Of a stretch of 64,000 nt of DNA, positions 8,625 through 20,590 are shown one piece after another (positions within the stretch are counted from its first letter, which is position 1; each line of letters starts with the position of its first letter). Location: assembly GCA_009602735.1 (NCBI GenBank), contig WELA01005067.1, positions 134,940 to 198,939 on the forward strand. The letters run 5' to 3'. The stretch is from Mesotaenium endlicherianum. Taxonomy: Eukaryota > Streptophyta > Zygnematophyceae > Zygnematales > Mesotaeniaceae. The position numbers and the translations under genes were made by a program. The notes under the pieces were generated by a model. It was given only the letters and a program-made list of their open reading frames with translations, was not told the origin of the DNA and made no database searches.

Positions 8625-10301
8625 CTAGGGGGTTGTTCTTGGGGCTTCAAGATCAGGAGATTGAGATTTGGATCTAGATTTGGACAGCCCTCTAGGTCTG
8701 TCAGCTGGCCTTCTAAAGAACCCCGTTTTTTCTAGAGTTGGACCTCGAGGAGAACGAAGGATGGTAGCCTGCTCTTCAACCACTTGGGTGTTGATCCCCA
8801 CATAGACAGGCATTCCAATAGGATGCTGAAATACATTGGCAAGAGGTACATGTCCCTGAGCAAAGGGGGAGGCCGGCATACCTCTGGCCACCCCGCGTGT
8901 TCCTCTTCTGGCACCCCTGTCCTCTGGGGATTTCTGCCGGTGTCTGCTGCCAAGTACAGTCAGATCAGCTTTTTCCCCTGCTTGGGCAGGTCGGCTGGGG
9001 GAGCGAGTGCGGGGTCCGGTTGCCTCCATGACCGGGATCACGTCCCATATACCTGATCTTGGTTCCTCAGGAAGTGCCCCTGCCTGCCCTTCGGTCTCCT
9101 GAGTACCAGCTCCTGATGCTTCTCCTCTGCCTTGTTCTTCTTCCTCATCCCTCTCATCCTCCTCCTCTGAGAGAGTAGGAGTCTCGTCAACTAAGTTGTC
9201 CTGCTCCCTGGTAGACATGGAGTAGTCTACTGATCTCCCTTTCTTAGGGCGCGGTGGAGGTTGCTTTGCCTTCAGCCTGCTGATATCTATCCGGCCTGCA
9301 TTCTTCGCCCATTTGATGAAGGCATGCTTTCCCTTAGAAAAGTAGTCTCTCCCCCTCCTCCTGTACTCTTTGGTCTCTGCATTCATATTGCTCAGGCAGC
9401 CATTTAGCCTGGGGTCCCAAGGGGCAATGTGAGGTGGTAGGATGAGGTAGCCGTCTAGGCCATAGTGGAAATCGTCTGGTTGGGCTCGATCACACTCCTG
9501 CTTTTTGTTTGTGACGGTCATCCACCTCCAGTCTGTTGGCTGCTGGTAGTACTGGGGTCCATGCTCAGCCTTTCTCAGTTTACATGGGAACCGGTGGGGA
9601 GAGAACATCTGCTGTCCTGCTTCCGTGGCCAAGTACTCCCAGCTCCTTCTCTCAACTTCATTGTAAGCTGGCAATAGTGTGAGGTAGAATATTGTATCCT
9701 TAAAGCTATCGGGCCGCATGCTCACCATCCTAATGAGTCTCTGATCTCCTACTATTCTCGATATTGGGAATGGCTTGTTCTCTGAATCATTGGCAAGGTA
9801 CCGGGCCTGCTCTGCTGTATAGCCCACCATCTTGGCATAATCCTCGTAGAGGACCACACCAGTGTGTGTCTCAATGTACCTATCCAGTGCTGCAGTTCCT
9901 TCCCTCTCTAGCAGTGTTGTCTGTTCCAACTTGTTGATCTCCTGGGCTGCCAGCAATGCTTCCTTCAGGTTATCAAAGTTTTGGCCACCCACCACAGTAT
10001 ACCTGTAAGTGGCCAACCTCTTCTGCCTGTCCGCTTCAGCCTTTTTCCTTCTCTCCTCCTTTGCCGCTGCCGCTTCTTCTTGTTGTTTCTTCTGTCTCTC
10101 CTCCTTAGCTTTCCTGAGGTTTTCCGCTTCTTGATCCTTCTTCCTCTGTGCTTCTTCTGTCGCCTCTTGTTGTTTGCGAACCCTTTCATGTTCTCTCCTG
10201 GTGAGGGACGTCACTGCCAGCTCCTTCTGGTATTGCTCCATTGTCCTCCTGGCTTCTTCTGCCTTGCGCTTTCTGTCCTCCTTTTGTGTGGTGGGAGCCA
10301 T
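8625..10301 (-). CDS. Third ORF of copy B (homologue of 5427-7103), intact
   Basis: This encodes 558 residues from the ATG at 10299-10301, the same length as in copy A with scattered substitutions. It keeps the charged coiled-coil N-terminus, the Trp/Tyr-rich middle, the acidic run and the Ser/Arg tail, here partly changed to SKSRSKSQSP. It stays open although gag and pol of the same copy are broken in several places. The acceptor TGCAG (10303-10307) lies directly before the ATG, and the TACTAAC box is at 10326-10332 (minus strand). Function is unknown. Confidence 0.82.
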   Translation of the reverse strand: MAPTTQKEDRKRKAEEARRTMEQYQKELAVTSLTRREHERVRKQQEATEEAQRKKDQEAENLRKAKEERQKKQQEEAAAAKEERRKKAEADRQKRLATYRYTVVGGQNFDNLKEALLAAQEINKLEQTTLLEREGTAALDRYIETHTGVVLYEDYAKMVGYTAEQARYLANDSENKPFPISRIVGDQRLIRMVSMRPDSFKDTIFYLTLLPAYNEVERRSWEYLATEAGQQMFSPHRFPCKLRKAEHGPQYYQQPTDWRWMTVTNKKQECDRAQPDDFHYGLDGYLILPPHIAPWDPRLNGCLSNMNAETKEYRRRGRDYFSKGKHAFIKWAKNAGRIDISRLKAKQPPPRPKKGRSVDYSMSTREQDNLVDETPTLSEEEDERDEEEEQGRGEASGAGTQETEGQAGALPEEPRSGIWDVIPVMEATGPRTRSPSRPAQAGEKADLTVLGSRHRQKSPEDRGARRGTRGVARGMPASPFAQGHVPLANVFQHPIGMPVYVGINTQVVEEQATILRSPRGPTLEKTGFFRRPADRPRGLSKSRSKSQSPDLEAPRTTP

Positions 10302-10302
10302 T

Positions 10303-10408
10303 CTGCACATGTAACCAGGGCACAAGTTAGTAGGATATCGACCTTTGTCCTAGAAGTTGTAAGAAGGGAGTAAGTTCGTATTAGTATGGTATATTCGTTC
10401 CTGTTTAC
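10303..10408 (-). promoter_or_regulatory. Conserved candidate intron before ORF3 of copy B
   Basis: On the minus strand, AG|GTAAAC starts at 10408, TACTAAC is at 10332-10326 and TGCAG ends at 10303, giving a 106-nt candidate intron immediately before the ATG. It corresponds to 5323-5425 in copy A. Upstream, copy B keeps roughly 125 bases (about 10480-10610) that copy A lacks. Confidence 0.55.
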
Positions 10409-10696
10409 CTTACAGGGTGATTGCTAGGAGTTGACGTAGTTGCGGTGCGCTAAACATAAACGTAATGAATGTGTTTTCAAGTATGTTAAGTGATGTATGG
10501 CTGTGCGAAGCCCTTTTTCCTTCAGCTAAAGGTGCTTTTTGTGGGCCAGGCTGTCCCCTCTGTCACTATGCTGACACTTAGGGTTCACATAACTGTCCCT
10601 TTCTCGCTCTCGCACACTAACTGTCATATATTTTCCCTCCCAACTTAAAGGGAGACAGGACCTCCTGTCACCTTCCCGTGTCAACTGAAATGACTG

Positions 10697-13600
10697 TTAG
10701 GGAGGTGCTCCAGCCGCCCAAAGGTGGAACCGTTTCAACGCTCCTTTGGCATTAGTCAAATGGTCTTTCAATTTCCATGTGTCCCCAGAGGCATCGTAAC
10801 CCTTCCATCAAATGAGGCACTTCATGACATATTTAGACAGACCGAGCGCGCGTCTAAAATCTCCTCAACCTCATATTCCTCAGGGTCGCTGTCCCGGTTA
10901 GCGGGGACCGTTGCCGGTTGGACAGGTAACCGACCTGTGAGAACAGTGTATCACCTTTGATGTATGGTTCTAGGAAGGAGACATTAAAGACCGGATGACC
11001 CTTGTATTCGGCTGACATGTTCAGTTTGTAAGCATTCTGACCGACACGACGCACCACCGAATATGGACCGACCCAGACAGGGCCAAGCTTTAACTTAACC
11101 ACACCAGGGAGGTACAGGTGCTGAGAATGCAGTTTGACCAAATCGCTCTTAGAAAAGGTTAGTTCTCGACGGTGCTGATTAGCATACCTTTGTTGGTTTT
11201 CTTGGGCTCTGTGCAGGTTCTGCTGGACTTCTGACAGGGTGTCAGCAAACTCCTGAGTTAACTGGAGGGAGACCAGATTGTCAATCCCTTCATGGTGAGT
11301 TAAAGACTCCCTTAGGACAAGCAAAGGAGACTTAGGGACTCTACCCAGGCTTAGTTCAAAAGGAGTGTTGCCCGTTGACGCGTGCACCGCACTGTTGACC
11401 GCAAATTGGATTTGGGGTAACAAGTCATCCCAATTATCTTGTTTTTGGTTAATATAGGCTCTCAGTACCTCTTGCAGAACTTGGTTAGTTCTTTCAGTTT
11501 GCCCATCAGTCTGAGAGTGGTTTGCTGTGCTGAGCAGCTGTTTGACTCCCATCAACCCCATTAAAGCTCTCCAAAATTTAGAGGTAAATTTTGAGTCTCT
11601 GTCTGAGATGATATTAGAGGGTAGCCCATGTTGGCATACTACATGGTTGTAGAACTGTCTCGCTGTTTTGAGTGCAGTTACATTGACGGTTGTGGGGATG
11701 AAAATGACCATTTTTGTCAGTTTATCCACGGCTACCAGTATCGAGTCATGCCCATTGGCAGTTTGTGGCAGTGTGACCACCCAGTCCATGGATATTGTTT
11801 CCCAGCGGCCAGCTGGGATGGGCAGCGGGTGTAAGAGGCCCCCCGGTGGTGTGTGCCTACATTTATTCTTTTGACACTGGTCACAGGACTCAACGTATTT
11901 CAAGACCTCCCGAGGTAATCCCTCCCAATGATAATGTTTTGCCAGTTTGCCAACAGTTTTGGCCTGCCCCAAACGCCCACCCAGTAAACTGTCGTGTGCT
12001 TGACTCAATAAAAGGGACCTTATTTCCAAGTTATTAGGAATGACCAGCTTCAGCCTGCCTGAAGTGGTTTCAGTCACCCAGACCCCTCCCTTAAGCTTAT
12101 ACCCGAGTGCAGTAGCACGACACACACCAGTAGTGGGGCTGGGCTCAAATGTTGGGTCAGAAAGGTAGGCTTTCCTAAGTTGTTCAAGGAAGGACTTTTT
12201 CACCTTTAGTGAAGTGAGTGCACACAGGACTTTATCTACAGCATGCTGACTAAAGTTCCTTTCTTGCAAGTCAGGTCTTCTAGAGAGTGCATCAGCAGGA
12301 TTCAACTTCCCTGGTTTGTAGTCGATCTGGACTTGGAACTGCTCCAGCATCTGGCTCCAGCGGTTCTCCCTCCTCGACAGCTTGGACTTCTTCTGAAAGT
12401 GAGTCAGAGCTAGATGATCTGTAATCACCTTAAAAGCTTTACCATGTAAGTATGCTCTCCACTGTTTGAGTACATGAATGATAGCTAGCAGCTCTTTATC
12501 ATGCACTGAGTAATTAATCTCCGCTGGATTAAATTTCATAGACTCGTACAACACAGGATGCCACTCCTGCCGTACCTTACCATCCTTTGTGGTTTTGTCA
12601 GCAGGCTGCAACAAAATAGCACCCATGGCAAAGTCAGAGGCATCAGTAACCACCTGCACCGGTTTGCTGGGGTCATACACGACTAGCACTGGGGCAGAAC
12701 AAAGGGCATCTTTAAGGGTCTGCAAAGCAGCCTGCTGCTCTTCCCCACACACATACCCGATGTCTTTCTTAGTAAGGTCAGTCAGTTTACTGGCCTTTGT
12801 AGAATAATTCTCATTAAATCTCCTATAGTAATTAGCCAACCCGAGGAAGGATGCAACTTCAGAGACAAACTGTGGTACTGGCCAGTCCCTTATGGTCTGG
12901 ACTTTCTTAGGATCCACATTGATGCCTTCTTTACTGACAACGTGGCCTAAGAATTCAATACTTTCCTTAAAGAAATCACACTTGCTCATGTTAGCATATA
13001 ACTGATTTCTTCTCAGAGTGTCCATGACTGTCTTTAAGTGTTCAGCGTGCTGAGCTTCATCTTTAGAGAAAATTAAAATATCATCCAGGAAAACTTGCAC
13101 AAACTTATCCAAATAAGGTTTGAAAATGTCATTTATAGCATCCATGAAGGTCGCAGGAGCATTAGTCAGTCCAAATGGCATCACGTTGAACTCATAGTGT
13201 CCATAACGTGTGCGGAAGGCACTCTTGTGTTCATCCCCCTCAGCAATTCTGATTTGATGATAACCACTTTTAAGATCTATCTTACCGAACACCTTAGCAC
13301 CAGACAAGGTATCAAGCAAGTCCTTGATTCTGGGTAAAGCATACTTGTTCTTTATTGTAATTCTGTTCAGAGCTCTGTAATCCACACACATCCGCATACC
13401 GCCTTTCTTTTTCTTAACAAATAGGATGGGTGCGCCGTAAGGTGATTTACTGGAAGAAATATAATCATTTTCCTTAAGCTCTGCAATCTGTGTTTTCAAC
13501 TCCTCGCTCTCCACATAAGACAAGCCATAAGTGCGTTGCCAGGGTGGTTGACTCCCAGGTAATAAATCAATCCTATGATCTACTTCCCTCTTAGGGGGTA

Positions 13601-14460
13601 GTCCTGGAGGCATATTAAATACATCCGTGTACTGAGCAACAATTTTTCGCAGCAGTAGGGTGCTCCGGAGGGCTTACCTTTTTCTCCACCACTTCTTCAG
13701 GTTGAGGAGGTACCTCTCTTAGCAGCAGACAGAACATGCTGTCTTCCTTCTGGTTCGAGCTTTTGACGAACTCCATTGCATTCAGCAACTTGCATCCTTC
13801 TGGAAGCCTCTTCTTTTCCTCAAGTTGCCATCCACACAGGACAAGAGGAAGAGCACTGGTGGGTGCCAAGTTAGTCTGCCCATCACTGGCTCCTCTCACT
13901 TTAACTGTACCTCTGCTCCAACACACTTCAGCTTGATGTCTATTAAGCCAGGACCTGCCTAGCACGAGATCATAAAAGCTAGTGTTGAGTACCTCAAATG
14001 TAAGCGTTTCAGTTAGAACTGCAATGCCAGAACCTAACTGGACCTCAATAGGCTTGGTTATAACTCCTTTCGGGATACTTGAGGCATCTCCAAGGAATAA
14101 TTTTCTATTTCCTTGGGTAACAGTAGGCAGCCTTAGCGGCTTAACTAAGTCCTTATGGATAAAAATATGTGACGCCCCTCCGTCAACAAATGCCCTCACC
14201 TTCCTACTTGCAATCATGCAATGCAGTAGGATAGGGGGGACTGTCTTTTCCTGACTTTCGCATTGTTCTCCTTACTTTGCAAAAAAATGTTGGACATCAG
14301 GTGGAACAAGAGCATCCAGAGTGTGCACTCTCTCGATGTCTATACTGCTAATGGTCTCCTTCATCTGGTTGTGAGGCATGCATAGTGATCCAGTTCAGCA
14401 AGACCCATAATACCTGCTACGAGGACAGCTAGTGACGACTCACTATCTCTAACATCCTCA
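10697..14460 (-). pseudogene. pol: Pol of copy B, multiply frameshifted
   Basis: This is homologous to pol of copy A over its full length, including protease (again DGGAS), RT, RNase H, integrase and chromodomain. Lesions visible against A, in 5'-3' order on the minus strand: a one-base deletion near 14380, an in-frame stop near 14273, a frameshift near 13645 between protease and RT, and a two-base insertion near 10945. The last one throws the chromodomain out of frame. The longest remaining frame is 13613-10854. The copy cannot make a working Gag-Pol. Confidence 0.9.
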
Positions 14461-14501
14461 CAGTCAGTAGACTGGATTACTGACTGTTGCTGTCTTTTAA
14501 A
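14461..14501 (-). promoter_or_regulatory. Frameshift signal of copy B (conserved)
   Basis: On the minus strand, TTTAAAA (14501-14495), an 8-nt spacer and the 9-bp stem (14486-14478 with 14469-14461) are identical to the signal in copy A. Confidence 0.8.
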
Positions 14502-16667
14502 GGCTGGTCTTTTCTCTCAACCTTTGGGAGGTGCTTGTCTGGACACTGCTCTTTGAAGTGACCTGGCTGCTGGCATTGGAAGCAAATCGATTTTGCTGAG
14601 GCTGGTCTCGGCTTAGTCCTACCACCACCTCTTCCATAGCCGCCTTGAGAGAAACCACCTCTTTCTCTAGACTGTATAGCATTATACTCATATTCATCAC
14701 CCTGATCATCCTCAGCCTGGTCTCCTTCAATTGCATTGTAGGAATGGTGGGGCTTTTTGACAATCTTAGACACCAAAGCACTACTCTGGCGCTTGTGACT
14801 GAACTGCTGCTGATCCCAGGCATCTGCATCCCGGATCAAGTTAGCCAGTTTCTCATACTTTTTCTCAGCAAAATGACCAGAGACTTCTGATTTCAAGCCA
14901 TACCTGATGAAATGAATCGTCTTACCAAGTAGGCAATTATCAATTAATAAAGATTTTCATATCAGCAAGTAATCTTTATGGTATTTTCCGCTTAAACGGC
15001 AAAAGGACAACACACTAGCAGTGAACAATACTCTAGTCAAATGCGAGTATACTAGCATCAATAATGCAATCAGTAAAACTCATACATAAGCAAGGTTAGA
15101 AGACAGTGCGTATCAATGGCTTCTAGCCTTGGATTCAGATCTCTCTCAGTAAGCTGTACAAGAGAGTTGGCCTCGTTTTCGAATGCCGAACTCGAGAGCA
15201 ATGCCTAGCATATGTACATGGAATGAGTTTACTGTTCAACGGCCAGTGCGATGGCACCGCCTACCCGGGAGTTAACCACGTTGGTAGGACCTCGGTTAAA
15301 CAAATCCACCGCCATCTCCCATCATCTCGAATCGCCATCCATCATAGGGATGTCATCTGGCCATTCATCTAGCATATCGCACTTAGATGCATATCGAGGC
15401 AGTTTGCTGCTACCGAGTACGGAAGTCAGCTGGCTGTCAAAGAATGTGTCAGCAAGCTGACTTAAGTTGACTTCAGCCTGCTGCTTCCGGCTGAGTCATT
15501 AAGCTCATATTGGATATAAAGTCCAGCAGATTGATTATCAACTAGAGTTCAGTAGGCTGATCTCAAATAACTATTATATTTAAATGAATACTATATCTAC
15601 TAATATACTGATTCATTACACCTGAAGTATGCTATCCTATATTGTTCTGGCAAGTCTGGCTGTTTCATCATGTTCTCCTGGAACTTCTGAGCAAACTCAG
15701 CAACTGAGGTGGTCTGCTTCAATGTCAGGGAGATCATTGCATAGATAGCTTTCTCCTGCTGGTTGATGACATCAAACTTCTCATGCAACTTCTCGACAAA
15801 CTCTACCCACGTAGTATCACCGAGTTGCTGAGCCTTACGCTCTCCTTTCCAGTATAGCCACCAGCTTGCGGCACTGCCTTTCAATAGCGCACCGGTGTGC
15901 CTGACCTTCTTGTAATCTTGCAGTTCTGGGTAGTTTTCCAGCCACTGCTCAACATCCGCGAGAAACTTGATCTGGTAATATTTTTTGTTTACCTCAGGAT
16001 CATAGTCCTGGGGAGGTTTCGGCTTGAACTTACTAAGCCCTCTGCCACCACCACCAGTGGTTTGAGAACCCAGTTGGTCTCTGTCCCGCAGTAGAGACAT
16101 TATGATTCTTTTGTCCTCCTGTTGGGACTGATACATGGTTGCCATTTGCGACTGCATTTGAACAAACAATGCTCCCAAGTCTACAATCTGGAGTGGTAGT
16201 CTAGCAAATGCAGCAGCAGCATTGGCATTTACTCGCTGAGTAGTGTCCTCAACAGTCCCTCTCGCTCCTGCAGCAACAATTCCTGCCGCATTCAGCCGGT
16301 CACGTATTTGACCTAGGGGTACATTGAGTTGTACAGCAGGAGGTGGGTTCAAAACATTGGCCCTTGATGCCATAAGTTCTTCAACAGTGCGCTCATCAGC
16401 TGGCTGTCCTTCTCTCCTTTCTGTATCTCCAGCGGCCTTTGCTACTTGTTCAGCTTCTAATCTGGCTCTCTCCTCCTCAGCTTGCTGTGCTGCGACTGCG
16501 GCAATAGCAGCTGCCTCATCTGCAGCCTCTCTAGCTGCAGTACCTGCCACTGCTTCAGAATAGGTACGGGTTCCCGCTACATGGCTTTCCGCCTTGCTTT
16601 CGACATTCTGGTTATCCTGGTTCTCCATGTCTCGGGAGTTGCTAGTTTGAGACCTTGTCCTTACCAC
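14477..16667 (-). pseudogene. gag: Gag of copy B, split by a solo LTR; start codon changed to GTG
   Basis: The N-terminal two thirds lie at 16667-15621 and the C-terminal part at 14907-14477, including the zinc knuckle CFQCQQPGHFKEQC. The 713-bp solo LTR between them interrupts the frame just before the YGLKSE segment. The expected start codon at 16665-16667 reads GTG, whereas related copy C has ATG (17516-17518). Copy B therefore also lacks its normal start. Domain content is otherwise as in copy A. Confidence 0.9.
14908..15620 (-). mobile_element. Solo LTR inserted in gag of copy B
   Basis: This is a complete 713-bp family LTR (minus strand TGTAATGAATC to GATTCATTTCA) flanked by a perfect 5-bp target duplication, CCTGA at 14903-14907 and 15621-15625. 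No internal sequence remains. This is the usual product of recombination between the two LTRs of an inserted element. Confidence 0.93.
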
Positions 16668-16701
16668 ACAAAGAAGACTGTGATAATCGCTCTGATACTA
16701 C

Positions 16702-17129
16702 TGTAATGAATCGACTTACCAGATAGGCGATTAACAATGAATAAAGATCTTCATATCAACAAGTAATCTTTATGGTATTTTCCGTTAATTGAATTAACAG
16801 CAAAGGACCAAACGCTAGCAGTGAATAATACTCCTAAGTCAAATGCAAGTAAACTAGCATCAATAATGCAATCAGTAAACTCATACATAAGGAAGGTTGG
16901 AAGACAGTGCGTATCAATGGCTTCTCGCCTTGGATTCAGATCTCTCTCAGTAAGCTGTACAAGAGAGTTGGCCTCGTTTTCGAATGCCGAACTCGAGAGC
17001 AATGCCTAGCATATGTACATGGAATGAGTTTACTGTTCAACGGCCAGTGCGATGGCACCGCCTACCCGGGAGTTAACCACGTTGGTAGGACCTCGGTTAA
17101 CCAAATCTACCGCCATCTCCCATCATCCC
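16702..17129 (-). repeat. 5' LTR of copy B, U3 part deleted
   Basis: On the minus strand this is the 3' two thirds of the LTR, ending GATTCATTACA at 16702 next to the primer binding site. The first roughly 285 bases are missing. At 17129/17130 it joins gag sequence of remnant C directly, so a deletion removed B's LTR start and most of C's internal region. Confidence 0.8.
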
Positions 17130-18260
17130 GTTCCTGCCGCATTCAGTCGGACACGACTTTGACCTAGGGGCACATTTAATTGTACAGCAGAAAGTGGGTT
17201 CAGAACATTGGCCCTTGTTGCCATAAGTTCTTCGACAGTGCGCTCGTCCGCTGGCTGTCCTTCCCTCCTTTCTGTATCTTCAGCAGCTGTTGCTAATCGT
17301 TTGGCTTCTAGTCTGACTCTTTCCTTCTCAGCCTGCTGTGCTGCAACTGCAGCAATAGCAGCTGCCTCATCTGCAGCCTCTCTAGCTGCAGTATTTGCCA
17401 CTGCTTCAGAATAGGTACGAGTTCCCGCTACATGGCTTTCAGCTTGATTTTTGACATTGTCGTTATCCTGGTTGTCCATGTCTCGAAAGTTGCTAGTTTG
17501 AGACCTTGTCCTTACCATACAAAGAAGACTTTGTTAACTGCTCCGATACCACTGAAATGAATCGACTTACCAAATAGACGATTAACAGTTAATGGAGATC
17601 TTTACATCAGCAAGTAATCTTTATGGTATTCTTTGTTGATTGATTTAACAACGAAAGACAACACACCAGCAGTACACAATACTCGCAAGTCAAATGGAAG
17701 TAAACTAGCATCAATAATGCAATCAGTAAACTCGTACATAAGCAAGGCTAGAATACAGTGCATATCAATGGCTTCTTGCCTTGGATTCCGTAAGCTGTAC
17801 AAGAGAGTTGGCCTCGTTTCCAAATGCCGAACTCGAGAGCAATACCTAGCATATGTACATGGAATGAGTATACTGTTCAACGGCCATTGCGATGGCACCG
17901 CCTACCCGGGAGTTAACCACGTTGGTAGGACCTCGGTTAACCAAATCCACCCCCATCTCCCATCATCTCGAATCGCCATCCATCCTAAGGACGTCATCTG
18001 GCCATTCATCTAGCACACCACACTTAGATGCATATCTAGGCAGTTCGCTGCTACCGAGTACGGAGGTCAGCTGGCTGTCAAAGAACGTGTCAGCAAGCCG
18101 ACCTAAGTTCACTTCAGCCTGCTGCTCCCGGCTGAGTCATTAAACTGGTTATTTTGTAAAGTCCAGCACACTTAATATTAATTAAAGTTCAGCAGGCTAA
18201 ACTTATTCAACTATTATATGTAAATGAATATTATATCTACCAATATACTAATTCATTACA
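17130..18260 (-). mobile_element. Remnant C: LTR plus 5' part of gag of the same family
   Basis: On the minus strand there is a complete 708-bp LTR (18260-17553), a primer binding site (GTGGTATCGGAGC, just below 17553) and the gag start with ATG at 17516-17518 and about 130 codons (MVRTRSQTSN...). It is cut at 17130. This copy shows the ancestral gag start ATG followed by GTAAGG, a possible splice donor overlapping the start codon. Confidence 0.88.
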
Positions 18261-20590
18261 GTCTCTTTGCCCACGCACAACAAAAATTTGTCGGCCACAA
18301 TCCTGAGCTAGTAGATTCCCGCCTTTTTGGCAAGATCTACCGATCTGGATTTAACCTCCATTACTGTCTCGTTCTTTTGATGGACAAAATGCACATAACG
18401 GTACATCTTAAGACTGCGATCTTCAAGAAAACCCCCCTCAAGCAATTTTTAGAAAACAACGCAAACAATGTTCAGTATCCAACTGGTCATCTCCAGCTTC
18501 CATATCCCTCCAACAACTAACCAGAGCTGTCGCCTGATTAGCCTCAGTGGTGGCACTGTCGCCTAGCTGCTCATTAAATGGTGCAGCCGTGCATGTTACT
18601 TGTTCCCAGGCATTTGCAATCTTTTCAGACAGATCTGCACATACTCTATGCAATTTTGCGACGGACCCAACATCATTATCTCGAGAGGCTGCTCTCTGTT
18701 GACCCTCGGTAAGATGTCGCATGGCCTCAATGAGTTCTTTTGCTAGTGCAGCTAAGTCTACGCTCTCAACAGGTGCGGCATGCACTGGTCTCCCTAACGA
18801 CAAATTGGACAGACGGGCTTTTGCAGCCTCTTTCTGGATCTTTGAATCCCTTGCCTTTTTTGCTCGCCAAATGCTCATTCTTGGGTAAGGTCCTCATCCT
18901 TCCGAAATTGGCAATAGAGTTGCAAGGCATCCTTGTCCAAGTACTGAACCGGACTTATGAATGCAATAGACTGCGTGTATGAGGTATCCTTTTGGATCTT
19001 CTCAAAGAAATCCGCCCAATAGATTTCATCAAACTCTTCAAAAGAGAGACTATTTTTGTCGATTCGTTCACTGAAGCATTTTGTAGACAGCTTAAACTTA
19101 GGATTTTCATCCCCGTCATCACCAGCCATTTCTACAGGTGACCAGGACTCACTGACTCTTACCCACGCGTCTTGTTCTCTGCCCAAATTAGGTGCAAAGA
19201 AACGTGCAATACGGATTCTCACCATTTGCAGAGATATGGCGAGGCTTGTCTCCCGACGGTCGCTCACTCCACGGCTTGTCAGATCGCTCAGATGGCTCAC
19301 TTCTTCGTGGACTCTGGCTAGAATCAGAGCCTTCTACAGGCTCCACAAGATGATATATCTTTCCACTCCTCAACCGCATGTACGGTTGAATTTCTCCGGG
19401 TTCCCTTCCAGGTTGAGCACCGGCAGCCTTCACAGGCCTCAACCTCCAATTTGCTTGGGAATTCTTGTTCACCTGAACCACTCAATTGAGGTTCTCAGAA
19501 GAAGGGCAGAAAGTGCCTTACTTCCAAATAGGATTTTGCCTAAGTTCACGGTTTAACCAAGTGAACAAATTTGTAGTTTGCAGAAATCACATCTAAGCAG
19601 ATTAACACACACACACACAGCGCCAGTATTTAGAGAAAATCTCACCAGGGCTTTCGCTTAACTTTCACAAAATCACAGCTTACAAAACTCTGAAACTATG
19701 GCATCTATGCTAGCCTGGTCTGAGCTCTTTGCCCAACACCGCACCTCAGCAATTCCCACTGCTGGCTAGGCTCACTCAGTTCTTCACTAAGAGTGTTCCT
19801 GATTAATTTCGCTCTTGCTTTCAGCAATTCGACAACAGAGACTTCTGAGTACTTGGAAACTAACACAGCACTCACCATTTTATGTGCTCTCGTACGCTTG
19901 TGGTGTCTGGTCCAACTCTGCGCTAGAATTTCTAGCAGATTCTATTGTGCAAGCTCTCGCTACTTTCTGTCAGAGAGATCTCTTCTTGGAAACTCCTTAA
20001 CTTTAACTTTTCTATGATGCACAAAGAAGGAATCTTCGAGCGTCGGCTGGAGCGTGCTTCCTTGGCTTTCTTGTGGCCTTGGAAACTCCTTTCTCCTTCG
20101 CGCCCTTCTCTTCTCTTCTTCTCACTCTTGCGCTCCTTCTGCTGCCTTGACAAATGTGCACGGCAAGAATGAGGTGAGATCGCGTAACGCTTGTGCCTTA
20201 CCCAGGCACCACACATGCAGGCGTCTCTTTTTCTCGAGAGTTCCAATGCTGCGTCACACCCCTCACACAACGCATGCATGCAATATCGAGTTTATAGCTC
20301 GAGCGGCTTAACCTCTTGGTTAGCATGCAAGCCTGGGCAACGTCGCAGCCCATGCCCCTTAGGTGGCTGCTTAAGTCGTGGCAACCTCGGCCCAAGTCCA
20401 ACGACAAAGATCGCCGTCCAGTCAGCGCTTCTTATTTGGCAACTTCTGCATGTCTGCAGCACGGTCAGCTTCGCAGCTGACTTGGCATTTTTTCCCGGCT
20501 CTTCAGCCTAATCAGCTTCTCGAGTGATCTGTCAATTCTTGCAGGCTTAGCTTAGTCAGCTTTCCGGCTGACTGGACTGTGACACCCCAC
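18261..20590 (-). mobile_element. Probable 5' fragment of a different retroelement (weak)
   Basis: On the minus strand there is a TATA-like box (CTATAAACTC, about 20295-20305) within a region that could be a 1.1-kb LTR (TGTCACAGTCC near 20585 to about 19493). A possible primer site (TGGTTCAGGTGA, about 19480) follows. Then come broken reading frames: 19379-19188 starting MRLRSGK, 19300-18875, and 18878-18438. The MRLRSGK start resembles the RTRSG/RTRSQ starts of the other gag proteins here. No second LTR, zinc knuckle or pol is present; the element would continue left of the A/B/C nest. Family identity is uncertain. Confidence 0.35.

Larger units (their letters stand above)
7936..17129 (-). 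mobile_element. Decayed chromovirus copy B (inverted relative to A)
   Basis: Read on the minus strand, B has a truncated 5' LTR (16702-17129), a methionine-tRNA-like primer binding site (about 16690-16701, GTAGTATCAGAG), gag split by a solo LTR, a frameshifted pol, an intact third ORF, a PPT (about 8513-8525) and a 3' LTR (7936-8512). The 3' LTR is cut at 7936, where element A inserted. The 5' LTR is cut at 17129, where it joins gag sequence of remnant C. Confidence 0.9.
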
